Source of the DNA: Lactifluus volemus
Lineage: Eukaryota > Basidiomycota > Agaricomycetes > Russulales > Russulaceae
Assembly (NCBI GenBank): GCA_022376515.1
Contig: WTXI01000161.1
Coordinates: forward strand, 19,901 to 83,900
DNA length: 64,000 bases
Direction: 5' to 3'
Shown: piece by piece, positions 12,175 through 23,485 of the stretch
How positions within the stretch are numbered: the first letter of the stretch is position 1
Layout: each line of letters begins with the position of its first letter
Notes under the pieces: generated by a model
What the model was told of the DNA's origin: nothing
The model's input: the letters and a program-made list of their open reading frames with translations, nothing else
The model's database searches: none
Translations under genes and position numbers: made by a program

Positions 12175-12895
12175 AAACGATTCTATCCCTTTGTTTTTTA
12201 CATGCCATTGCCATTACTCTGTCTGAACTGGTCTTACTATCGCAATGGGAGATCATACAGAAAGAGAAAATCCACCAGCTTGAGACATCGTGATTTAGTG
12301 ATATGAGATATGGGTTAGGGTGATCCGGGGTCCCTGTGGAGCCAAGTACGTAAGAAACGCGTCAGAGCCCGACTTTCATCGAGTCTCCACCGTCGTTGGC
12401 CCTAACCTTGCTTGCGCGTGGCACTATAGTCAACTCAACAATCAGCTTGTTGCCTGATGTGACGATGTTGAGAACTACTACAGTCCGTTGTGTCACCCTC
12501 ATTATTCCCTTTAATTACTCGTTTTTTCTATGCACACACCACGATAGGGGGCCTGGCACGGGACCATGACCCTTCATGTGAGTACAACTCAAGGACGGGA
12601 ATGTGGTACACGGAGAACACAGTAGAAAAATTTACGCGAGTTTGTAGCAAAAGACATTAAAAAAAAGTACTCATTGGACAAAAACATACCAGATGCTAAG
12701 TGTGTCGGAAAATGTGTTATGGATACAGCTTATACATCACTGTTCGTGTGCGTAGGTAGCCAGCCATGAACTTGGGCAGGGTGTGTTCGTGAGTATGAGC
12801 ATGTCATAATGAGTATGTCATGATTACGCACAACGCCATCAACAGAGGTGATGCAAGCAGTACGGTACAAACCCACCAACTTTGATTGCGGAGGG
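12175..12895. other. Intergenic between NLR-like gene and KDZ element
   Basis: No gene or motif was recognised. It ends with GATTGCG at 12884-12890, which is repeated at 33692-33698 outside the opposite inverted repeat and may be a target-site duplication. Confidence 0.4.
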
Positions 12896-13219
12896 ATCCA
12901 TGTAGCCTAATTACATTGTTTCCTGATAATTTGTACACGACGTGTTATAATGTCCCAGGCACCTTACCACATTACAATACGCCAATTACCACCTATACCC
13001 ATTATAGTCATAATACATTGTAAAGTCTTCATAATTATAATGTCACTGACATTACAGTGCGCCGACATTGTAATGTCCCAATTATGATGCACCTACATTG
13101 TAATGTGCCAACATTATAATGTCATCAACATTAAATTGCGCCTACATTACAATGTCAGTGACATTATAATGTGCTCACATTATAATGCACCGACATTATA
13201 ATGCGCCGACATCATAATG
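12896..13219 (+). repeat. Left terminal inverted repeat (324 bp)
   Basis: Starts ATCCATGTAGCC and is the exact reverse complement of 33363-33686, with no substitution or indel that I could find. Identity stops after CATCATAATG, where the array units begin to differ. It holds scattered variants of the array palindrome (CATTACAATG, CATTGTAATG). Confidence 0.9.
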
Positions 13220-14530
13220 CGAGCACATTATAATGCGAGCACATTATAATGCGAGCACATTATAATGCGCCGACATTATAATGTGCTCATTGTAATGTCC
13301 CAATTATGACGCACCTACATTGTAATGTGCCGACATTATAATGTCATCAACATTAAATTGCGCCTACATTACAATGTCAGTGACATTATAATGCACTGAT
13401 ATTATAGTGTCACGGACATTATAACACGCACACATTATAATCTGACATTATAATACGCTGACATTATAATGCGCCGACATTATAATGTGCTCACATTATA
13501 ATGCGAGCACATTATAATGTGCCGACATTATAATGCGCCGACATTATAATGCGCCGACATTATAATGCGTTGACATTATAATGCGTCGACATTATAATGC
13601 GCCGACATTATAATGCGTCGACATTATAATGCGTCGACATTATAATGCGTCACATTATAATGCGTCAACATTATAATGCGTCAACATTATAATGCGTCGA
13701 CATTATAATGTGAGCACATTATTAATGCGTTGACATTATAATGTGAGCACATTATAATGCGCCGACATTATAATGTGCTCACATTATAATGCGCTCACAT
13801 TATAATGCGCTCACATTATAATGTGCTCACATTATAATGCGCTCACATATAATGTGCTCACATTATAATGTGCTCACATTATAATGCGCTCACATTATAA
13901 TGCGCTCACATTATAATTCGCCGACATTATAATGCGCTCACATTATAATGTCGGTGCATTATAATGTGTGTGCACATTATAATGCGCCGACATTATAATG
14001 GGCACATCGGCGCATTACAATGTGTGCACATTATAATGCGCCGGCATTATAATGCGCCGGCATTATAATGCGCCGGCATTATAATGGCGCATTATAATGC
14101 GCCGGCATTATAATGCGCCGGCATTACATTATAATGCGCCGGCATTATAATGCGCAAAACGGCATTATAATGCGCCGGCATTATAATGCATTATAATGCG
14201 CATTATAATGCGGCATTATAATGCGCCGGCATTATAATGCGCCGGCATTATAATGCGCCGGCATTATAATGCGCCGGCATTATAATGCGCCGGCATTATA
14301 ATGCGCCGGCATTATAATGCGCCGGCATTATAATGCGCCGGCATTATAATGCGCCAACATATAACGTACACACATTATAATGCGCACACATTATAATGCA
14401 CCACTTGTAATGCGCCAAACATTGTAATTCCAGGGACATTATAACGCGCAGAAATTATAATGTCAGTGACATTACAATGCACCTAAATTACAATGTAGGC
14501 GTATTATAATGCGCTTATAATGCGTGGAAA
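13220..14530 (+). repeat. Left array of 16-bp CATTATAATG palindrome units
   Basis: Dozens of copies of the 10-bp perfect palindrome CATTATAATG separated by 6-nt spacers. Outer spacers are mainly CGCCGA, TGCTCA, CGAGCA or CGTCGA; inner ones (about 14040-14350) are CGCCGG, so that the AT palindrome alternates with a GC palindrome (GCGCCGGC). Most spacers contain one or two CpG. A few units are shortened. The inner edge fades into degenerate units near 14530-14600. Confidence 0.92.
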
Positions 14531-15157
14531 TTGCAATGCAGATACATTTCAACACGGAAACACTACAATTCGGAAACACTAAATGTGAGGATATTACAAT
14601 TTGGGGACACTACGATACAAGGACACCTCCGGATGCCACGTGCCAATACTTGTCAAGCCCCAACTTTCACGTTTCGCCCCCTCCATGCTGAGACCTCTCC
14701 GATAGTCCCCCCAACTGTCGTGACCGAGAACTGCTCATACCACTTTCATATTACTAATCGCCCCACGTTCCGAGATCTGCGGACGCTTGAAGGATCCAGA
14801 AACCATTTAATTTGTTTCACTTTCAATCAAATGTCCCAGTATTGTCTTTGTCTCGTGTTATTTCACTTTCTTACTGCACATTCTCTTACATTCCACTTAA
14901 AAGGCGGCCAAAGAGGCCTTCAATGATCAAGTTGCGACTCTAATTTGACCTCCCCATTTCACGCGTGTCCATTATCCTTTGCCTCACCCATACCTCTCAC
15001 CACCACTGTTGTCATGTGTAGTCAACATCAACATATAATGTGATTACAGTAGAAGTACGCAAATAATCTGAAAATTTATTCCGAGGGAATCCATGCCCAA
15101 CCTGGCCTAGGCGCTAGTGAGTGAGACAGACACCCCAGAGCAAACTGCCACGGTGAC
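14531..15157. other. Array edge to accessory gene 3' end, no gene
   Basis: Decayed array units to about 14620, then unique sequence without recognisable coding features up to the stop codon of the minus-strand accessory gene. Confidence 0.4.
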
Positions 15158-17314
15158 TTACTTTCTGACTTGTGTTGGTAATTTGGTAGGATCAATGACT
15201 GTATGAACGCCGCGGTTGGGCTTCTTGGATTGACGTCCACTCTTACGTGGCGCATCACTAGTGAGTGCTGCACGCGTCACCTCCGAGTCATGATGTCCCC
15301 TTGAGGCTTCTTGAAGTTCCCCATCCGTAGCGGCAGCCTTCCGCTTTGTCAACTTCCTTTGTGCAGTCTTGGTTTTGGTAGGAGTGGTAGATGGCGGATT
15401 ACACAATGGTACAGGTGACGTCGTGGGAGGAGGAGCAGGGGAGTCGGGGACAGGGTTCAAGGGAGCAGGAGGCATTTCCGCAAAGGAGGCCAGCAGCTGT
15501 GCCAAAGAGGTCTCCGAGTCGTTGAAGGGTATGACGGGGTCAGTTGGATTCAAAAGAATAGGATTTGAGGGAGGAGCTGGGTCACAGCACTGGGTAGTTA
15601 GAGATCGTCCCGAAACCGAGTGATGAGCCAAAGAGAATAGACAGGGAGGAAATCAGCTCACAGGATGTGACGACCCAGCTTCAGGCTCGAAGGAGAATGG
15701 GGGCGAGTTAGTCCACGAATCCGTGGTGTAAACATGGTCTCCGTCCGGAGACCCCCGGCCAGGAGGCTGAGGAAGCTCTCCTGAGCACGACTTGGAATAG
15801 CGGGAAAAGCGGTTACGGGCCCCAGCACGGGAGAGCCCGGGCCTGAGTCAGCTCCATCCCAATCACCACGGTTTCTCCTCACTTGCAGATCAGTGTTGTT
15901 CGTACCGTTTCCTAGGTCTCCATCGTCATCTTCATCGTCATCGCCATCGCCATCGCCATCGGCGGCATTGATTGTTTGATCTGGTTCTGGGGTCTCAGCT
16001 GGGTCCGTACTACTTCGGCCTGTGCGTTGAGTTCCCTCATTGCCCTCTGTGTTTTCTTCCTTTTCAACAAGTCGAGTGTCATCTCCTGAAGTGAAGACTT
16101 GAGCATTCGCCCAGGATCTTGGCATGAACACGGTGACTCACTGAAATATGCCGATGCGTATTTCTTCATAGTTTGAAGGTGCTCTGCCCACTCCGTTTCA
16201 AATGCCTCCCCTATCGTCTGTTTGATGTGGCCCCCGGACGTGTCAGATTGCACACTGCGGAAGGGTGGTAAGCTTTCAGGAAAACATTTCATTGCATGAT
16301 ACTTACGCTTGCATTTGTAGGTCTCCTTCATGAGGAGAGACGGCTGTGATAACAACAATCCCCCCTATCCACTCACCAAGCTCTTTTGCCAATGCGGGGA
16401 GAAAGTGGTTCGCCATTTCCCAAGCGCTTTCGGAGCTCGGGCTGGATTTGATTATTATACTCGCTTTCTAAGCACCGAAATTGGCAACTTACTTGTCCGT
16501 ACTAAGTGACTTTGCGGATTTCAGTTGGTTATCCCATCTTATCAGCGCTTGCTGGTGTTCCATCTCAACCTGTACTGTGAGCTCTTCACGGAAGGCTTCA
16601 TCTTCACCGCACCAGTGAGCTTTGATGAGTTCCGTGTAGTTCTTTAACCGCTCGTTCTCGTCAAAGCCTGTGGACTTGAACCATCTGTTGAACCTCCCCT
16701 TCCACTCGTCGTCACAAAGGATATCAGAATATTCATCTAGGACTCTGCGTTTCCTAGGTGGCCGCATGATTCTTGAAGTGATGAAGGCATCGATGAGCTT
16801 CAAAACAACGGGTGTCCGGGAACGGTTGTCCTTTTGATTGTTCCGGTACCACGTGCTAAGTTTCTCGTTTTGCACCGTAAGACACAGTGCATCGCAAGTA
16901 TAATAATGGCCTACTCACTTGTCGAAGCTTTTCACGATATTCATTGCGCCGATCATCCTCGGCCGATCGCTGTTCTTCGGGGAATGTTGTGATTGGCACT
17001 GGTTTCAGGTTCGCTTCCGTCATGTGGTCCGGAGGGTTCTCGCTGATATCGTAGTCATACCCAAATTTTTCTATGAATTGGTATGTCAGGCGAGTATAAA
17101 ATATTCCCGCTGCTGGGGGATTGGGTTCTGCTTTGTACGCATTGCACTTGTCCTCTAGGAAGGCGAGCTTTATGCCTGTAAAGTGGCTTGGAGGTCCACG
17201 ACGTCGTCCTGTGTCCTCGTCCCCATCCTGGTGAGTCGCCTTGCACTTGGAGTGTTTACCTTTTGGTGGTTTTCCCCCCACCTGAGTAGCCATTGGTTGA
17301 CTTGGACGTGGCAA
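15158..17314 (-). CDS. Accessory gene inside the KDZ element, unknown function (at least 5 exons)
   Basis: The minus-strand gene starts at ATG 17314. Readable exons: about 17314-16917 (with FLEDKCNAYKAE and FYTRLTYQFIEKFGYDYDI), about 16863-16489 (STWYRNNQKDNRSR, then WKGRFNRWF and ALIRWDNQL), a Cys-poor middle region about 16440-16140, an acidic DGDGDGDDDEDDDGD stretch about 15990-15900, and a last exon about 15595-15158 with a Pro/Thr-rich part and a basic end (PRKSGRQSKKPNR). Donors and acceptors (GTGAGT..AG) join these in open frame. It resembles multi-copy hypothetical proteins I remember from Agaricomycete genomes with the same order: FYxKxTxxxxxKYGYD, WYR, acidic linker, basic tail. 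No catalytic motif was identified. Its place between an array and the transposase suggests a transposition or DNA-binding partner, or cargo; that is inference. Confidence 0.6.
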
Positions 17315-18196
17315 GAGGGTCAGAACGTTTATTCAGTCAAGTGAGGTATAAAGGACATTTGAAACAGGGCCAAACAGCTGCGTGCTAGTCCCTGGTCAAG
17401 TGTCCATCACCACTGATCGAATACACCGCTTACAGATTTGTACATGGCCGCCTTTTTTCGTCCCCCTATAGTGAACCTCATCATCTCAGTTGCAGTATCC
17501 GTCGGCCATCGGTAAAACTTCGAAAATTTTAGCCAAGGAGAGCGTTACCACTGCAGGGGAACCTCGGAATGAGTCCGAGTCCTAGTGTCTTGTCTCTGCA
17601 GTATCAATGTCACCGCCATATGTCATGTGGTTGCCCCTGGAAATTTGCCGGCGCTGCAAGGTTAGGTCGCGCCGTCATAGGCATTCTCAGGTTGATCTTG
17701 GTTCTGCCTCTGACTCTGTGCCGCTTTCACTATGTAACTGAGCAAGGCAGTTGTCCACGTCTGCAGGGCCCTCCTGCTAGTGCCCTCCTCTTCTCGGGTC
17801 TCCCAATGACTTGTGGCCATAGTCTGCTTCATCAAATGAAGCAGTGCTCTAATGAAGATCTTCTTGTGTGTGGTCTCTGTTCAAGTGAATGTGTCGTGCA
17901 CATGGTTCAAACTTGTCAACCGTCCGAGTCCAAGGAGCCAGTCTTGGTGCATTTCACCACTCACTTCTATCTAACTCAGTGACGAAACACTTTGTGTATG
18001 ATGCCAGTTCGAGTCTTCTGATGTTGCGGATATGGCGTGCAGGCTTCATCGGGTGAAGCAGTCCTCACTAGAAATTTCTAGTGTGTTACAGTTCAAGCTT
18101 GTCTAACACCCGGCCAACTATTCACATCCCTTGTTTTTTCGTTCCCCCTCCCTGAACATCGGTCGCCTTCCCGTTTACTGTACTCGCCCAGTAAGC
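17315..18196. other. Upstream region of the accessory gene, no gene recognised
   Basis: An open frame at 17569-17982 has no recognisable motif and uneven composition, so it was not called. The stretch next to 17314 should hold the accessory gene promoter. Confidence 0.35.
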
Positions 18197-19850
18197 ATGT
18201 CTTCTCGTAATGACCTTAGTGTGGGATATGAGCACACCAGAAGAAAACAGGTACGTAGTACGTACTCACCTTACTTTTTTTGCGACATTGGCCCCCATCT
18301 CTCTCCCCTCCCACCCTCACCCCGCGCGATGCGTCCTATGTTTTCCACTCTTAGGAATCAGCCTGAGGAATAAAGCCAAACAATGCGTCAAACCCAAGAC
18401 ATCCCTGAGTTTCGGGGGGCTGAGGAAGAGATAACTTGACTCAGTATGGTATCACTTTCCCCAGGTTTAACTGTCAGCTTTCGGAAGGAATGAGCAAGTC
18501 TTCAAATCAAAAAGTCTCGTCTTAGGTTCAGAACTCCCATGCGCAACCTAATCGGAGCCCGCCCTGAGCGGCAACATAGCTATCCACTCCCGCTCCCGCC
18601 ACCCACTGAATCGTACGCCGATGCCACAGTCATGCGAACTTCTCCAAATATGACTCCTATTACTGCTTCGCATGTAAAAAATACTGCCTCTAACTCTATC
18701 ATATCTGCGGAACTGGCCCAGCTTGACGACTACGAAACTGACTTATGAGAGTCTATCGCAAATACCGAGAAAAGGGGCTGGTTTGCTGACTTTAGAGAAA
18801 GGCTACTAGTAGATAGTGTCGCCACTTTTCTCGATGAAAGGTACGATCTTGAAATGGTTTAACCCTTCTTTTTGATCCCTTAGTGTCCAGTTCCTCAGGT
18901 GAGACAACTGGAGGAGTATATCTCGATATTGAAGGAACTCGCGACATGATCTCCACCCGGCGTCGTGCCGAGAATGAAGGTGACCTCTCAAATTTCTTCG
19001 GTTCCCTTCCCGTTACTTCAAGTTCGCATGAGGCAACAGAACAACTGGACAATATGGGATGCATCATCCCTCGGTTTAATGCAGAGGCTACACGGAATGA
19101 TTGATATGCTGCGCGTGCCAACCGTCGTGCCCTTAGGCTAACGAACAGTCATCAGGCCAAAGATGAGGAAGGCTACTCCACAGATGCCACACTACCATCG
19201 TCTGATGCCACCGATTATCTCGCCACCCTCCAGCAATGGAACCAATTCTAGGTCAATTTCGCACAATCGCCTGCATGACGTATCTCTAATCAAACTTGGT
19301 TCTAGGACTCGAAGGATACAACGTTGGTCTGCTAGAGAATGGTCGCGATGGACGTGCACCCGGTCTACCAAATGGCATGGGCACTCCAGCATTCTTGGAC
19401 TACGGCGGCCCTACGCTGGATCGCAGTCTTTTGGGCCACCATTGTCGTTGACGAGGTCTCTAAACCCCCTTATTCAGTTGAATTGCAATCGCGGCTCAGA
19501 AGTGCAGCCCTGGTACCATCGAAAATCAGGCATAATCGGGATCGCCATAGTGGCCGTCCTCATGATCATCGGCAGTGCAATTGGCAACAGTCGTTGACAC
19601 CCATCATAGCTGTCACTCTCGCAGTGGAAGCATAAATGGCCCGAATGGCACCATCTCGAGCAGCAATGGCTCAACCGGCACAAACATCAGCACAAATGTA
19701 AGGTCAGCTCTGTGCCCACCCTCGACTTCGACCAATTTCGTCCTGACTCAGATTTGGACATCTAGACTTCATCTAATCTCACCTTTGCCTCCGACCCGTT
19801 TCGACTTCCTCTACATCAATCGACTCCGATGCGTCTTTGGCTAAAACAGG
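18197..19850 (+). pseudogene. Decayed reading frame inside the KDZ element
   Basis: Protein-like segments are broken by stops and frame changes. ATG 18197 opens a short exon (MSSRNDLSVGYEHTRRKQ) with a GTACGT donor. Around 18539-18840 a segment reads YETDL, stop, then ESIANTEKRGWFADFRERLL. Near 18883-19250 follow acidic/Ser-rich segments (AKDEEGYSTDATLPSSDAT), and near 19330-19700 a Gly/Asn/Ser-rich part. I do not recognise the family; it may be another transposon-borne gene. Coding decay contrasts with the intact accessory gene and transposase nearby. Confidence 0.35.
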
Positions 19851-20447
19851 ACTATTGACCAGCAATTTTGAACGTGTTCATTTGTATATACCAAGTACAT
19901 ACCTTACGAAGCATCCCCTTTACACTCTCACGTTCCATTTTTTGACCCTACGTGCGACGTCTCGGACTGGTTCACGGAACTTACTATTCTCGTAGACTAT
20001 GGAAACTTATCTTAGATCTACTGTAAAGTAGATAAAAGGCCAAGCTAAATGGCCAGTAAGCACATTCAATACATCTCTTGTCGATTCGGATCACTCTTTG
20101 TTTGCTTCCTAAGTTCTGGTCTCTCTCTCTCGCCGCCATCTAGATCACATCGTGCAGTTCTTTCACTCGTAACACTCTAACGCCTCATGCTTGCCTCATG
20201 CTTGCATGTCCGAGTGCCTCGTGCCCCCACTATCTCCGAGCCTTCCTGTGGGCGTTCTCGGTATTCCCGCGCATGTCCCTCTTGGTTCCCTCTTTGGCAA
20301 CCACTCTGCGCCCCCTTCGAACTTGCCCGTGCTCCTTAGAGTATGTTCACCAGATTGAGTGGCTCAAATGGCACCGGCTCAAGTAGTAAGAGCACAAATA
20401 GCACAATTGGAGTGACTTGTCGTGGCATGGAGTAGCTGTATGGTACA

Positions 20448-20466
20448 ATTGTAATACATTACAATG
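20448..20466. promoter_or_regulatory. Array-like palindrome upstream of the transposase start
   Basis: ATTGTAATACATTACAATG lies about 96 bp upstream of the KDZ ATG. CATTACAATG (20457-20466) is one of the variant units found inside the 324-bp inverted repeats. It may be a single transposase-binding site used in autoregulation, or chance in AT-rich promoter DNA. Confidence 0.3.
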
Positions 20467-23027
20467 ATGCGATTGGACTCGAAAGTTTGACCCGCATCGC
20501 GCTTCTTCCACTATCAATTGGGGCTGCTTTCCACTCTACAACTTGAGCTTGTCAGGTAGTCATGCCACGGAAGAAGCAAAGGACAAACAATCTCCAAATC
20601 GTCAATCTCTCTCAGCTTAATGCACCAGTAGTAGATCGTGTTCCTCTGAGGACCAATACCGCAGGACGGACACGCACTATCATTACCCATCTACCTGCCA
20701 CTGTCAAGGAGCCTATGCCTGAAGATCTCATTTCTGATGTACCGCTAGTCGGCTCATCTGATTCCCCCATACCTGAGCCTATCCAAGTCCTGGGCCCGAC
20801 ACATGCAAAACGCTACGAGAACTCGGTATGGGCAACTATTTATTATACCTAATATACCATGACTCGGGCTGATGGCGTTTCACTGGCAGGATGTGCCACT
20901 GGAAACATGGAAACAACATCGCCAGCCTTACCTTGATGCTTGTCTTTCTCTGGAGGGCCGTGGACACTATTCTTATGTGTGTGCAAGTGGTTCCTGCCAG
21001 GCATCGGATTCTCAGTTTCGCTGTCGCGATTGCTTCGGAAATCGGCTCTATTGTCAGCCATGCATTGTGAAGGGACATCAAAGTCTTCCTTTGCATCGCA
21101 TTGAGGTGAGCTCACAGCATCCCACACCTATCCGAGCCCTCCATGGTATTGACAACCCATATTGTAGGAATGGAAAGAGACGCATTTTAAGGCCACATCC
21201 CTCAGACAGCTAGGCCAGCACATTCAGCTTGGGCACGGAGGGTTGCCCTGCGATTTTCGTACTCAGGCTCGTGGCCACAAAGATTTTGTTGTCCTTGACA
21301 CGAACGGAATTCACTTGGTCAACATCAGCTTTTGTGGTTGCCTTGGTGCAGCCACCCACTGTGATCAACTCCTTGAGGTCGGTTGGTGGCCATCCACACC
21401 TTTGGAGCCTCAAACCGCTGCAACTATGTCCGCTTTACGATCTTTTCATATCACGAATCTCCAGGGTCATGTCTCACCAACGGATTTCTATCGCTGCCTT
21501 GAACAAACAACATGTGGCGATGGCTCAATCAACCTCCCTGTAAGGATCTCGTTTTTCTCTAGCATCCTTGTGTTCTCGTTTACAATAGTGTCAGGATCGA
21601 CTTGCGCAATGGATGGTCATGGTTCGGGAATGGCGGCACATCAAGATGGGAAAACGTGCAGGCCGAGGTCATGACCCTGCCGGCTTCCATGAAACATCAG
21701 CAGGTGCCCTTGTCATTCCGTGTCGCGCTTGCCCGGTTCCTGGAATCAATCTCCCACAGAATTGGCACATTGCACCTGAAACCACTCGGTTTGTCGCATA
21801 GTTCCTTTCAAGTTCTTAGCGTTGTTATTGAACCACTAGATTATAATAAGGTGGCTCTATGATCTTATCCTTTCTATGGACGCAAACTTTAGACAGAAGG
21901 CTCGACTGAGATCTGGTCAGTCCGACAAGGACGCCCTCGGTCCTGGTTGGGGCACGTTTGTGTCAAATGAACCTTATCTAGATTATGTATCGCAGTTTGC
22001 GAATCAGGACGAGGTGTGCCTGTTCACATGGCGTCAATAATTAATTGTCCTACTCGTTATAGATTTCCCATTGTGTTGGATTTGCGGCGCTGTGGTCAGC
22101 AAATACTAAGCGCTCGAAGGGCCTTCGTGCAACTGGAATCGCAGCTGTCAGCTGCGCTCGTCATCAGATGTACCAACCAAATGGGATGGGGGATTTGCAG
22201 ATTGGGGAAAGGTGAGTGTCCTTCCGAGGGACAATGGCGACATTCTGGACATTTGATGCATAGGTACTGCAATATGGACTATCTCCTCATGTCAAGCTTA
22301 GCCTGTACCTCAGTTCCCCGAGTCATCATATCATATGACATCGGGTGCCAATGGGGAATCAATTTTCATCGCCGCGTTGCCAAGATGCCGGACCACCTTC
22401 GAGTACCTCTGTCACAGAAGATAACACCCCTCGTTCCGAAATTCCATCTTGAAGCTCACACAGTTAAATGCCACGCGCAGTATTCCTTCAACTATGCTGT
22501 GGGGGTTGGACGCACCGATGGCGAGGGTGTAGAGAGGAATTGGTCATTACTCAACAGTATTGCGTCTTCAGTTTCAATGATGGGTCCTGGTGGCCGGTGG
22601 GATACAATGGACGACTTTTGCAACTTTGCAAACTGGCGTAAGACAGTTGATCTTCGTGCGTAACCTCAAGCAATCGAAAAGATGCAGTATTCTAACTTTA
22701 TCCCACTGGCAGCATCCACACTGTTTCGGAAGCTATCTTTAGCAATTCCCCAGGCGATCATCCATCACCGGGCGTTCCTGGCATTCAGCGAGAGTCTTCG
22801 GGTCAATCACGCAAAGGAGATGGCTGATTGGGAAGATCAAGTTACAGATTGGGAGCGCAATCATAATGCATACTGCCCATATGATCTCCCAGATCAAAGT
22901 GAGTTATTCTCTTTCCCTGTATTACATCGACATATCAAGACATATTCCTTTACTACTAGCGATCACATTTGCGGACGTGAAGCGCCAATTATCACAACAA
23001 GAATATGACAAGGCCATGAGGGGGGAA

Positions 23028-23426
23028 TGTTGAAGTATGGACATTGACCAGCCCTAAAGTGGCTGCGCACGGACCATCGACGCATCGTAGCTGATCGTTT
23101 CTACTATAGCCTTTTTCTGCCCTTTCATACCTTACTTGGTCTACCTCTATCCCTCTTCACTCTTTTCTGGTAGATTCTACTCCACTTGGGAGCACCTGGG
23201 CACATTTTATTTTCACATGGCTCCATAGCCGATACTGTGTATTTAAGCCTGTCGCAAGAGCGGCAGCAAACCTCAGCGTTTTATCTTCTCGCGCTGAGGT
23301 AAGTTTTCTCTCACTTTTCACTTCGTAGCCTAGAGCACTTATAATGTATTCTAGTCTTAAACCTTTTCAGGTTAGCTACGAAATAGCAGCGTTTTATCTT
23401 CTCGCGCTGAGTCTTAAACCTTTTCA
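23028..23426 (+). repeat. 5' LTR of the copia element
   Basis: 399 bp, starts TGTTGAAG and ends CCTTTTCA. It holds a TATTTAAG box near 23239 and an internal duplication: GCGTTTTATCTTCTCGCGCTGAG occurs twice, and so does TCTTAAACCTTTTCAG. Confidence 0.92.
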
Positions 23427-23485
23427 GATTACGAGACCTGAGTCTCTGCCTGAGCCTACCCACGCTGTCGCCGATCACACGAAGT

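Noticed and set aside
13220..14530. CRISPR-like array
   Set aside because: Spacers are only 6 nt and themselves repeated; the unit is a palindrome and the genome is eukaryotic.
17569..17982. 137-codon frame divergent from the accessory gene
   Set aside because: No motif, odd composition, no splice support.
23427..23447. tRNA primer-binding site after the copia LTR (anticodon-arm type)
   Set aside because: GATTACGAG could pair with an anticodon loop, but the flanking stem does not fit a normal tRNA; no tRNA could be named.
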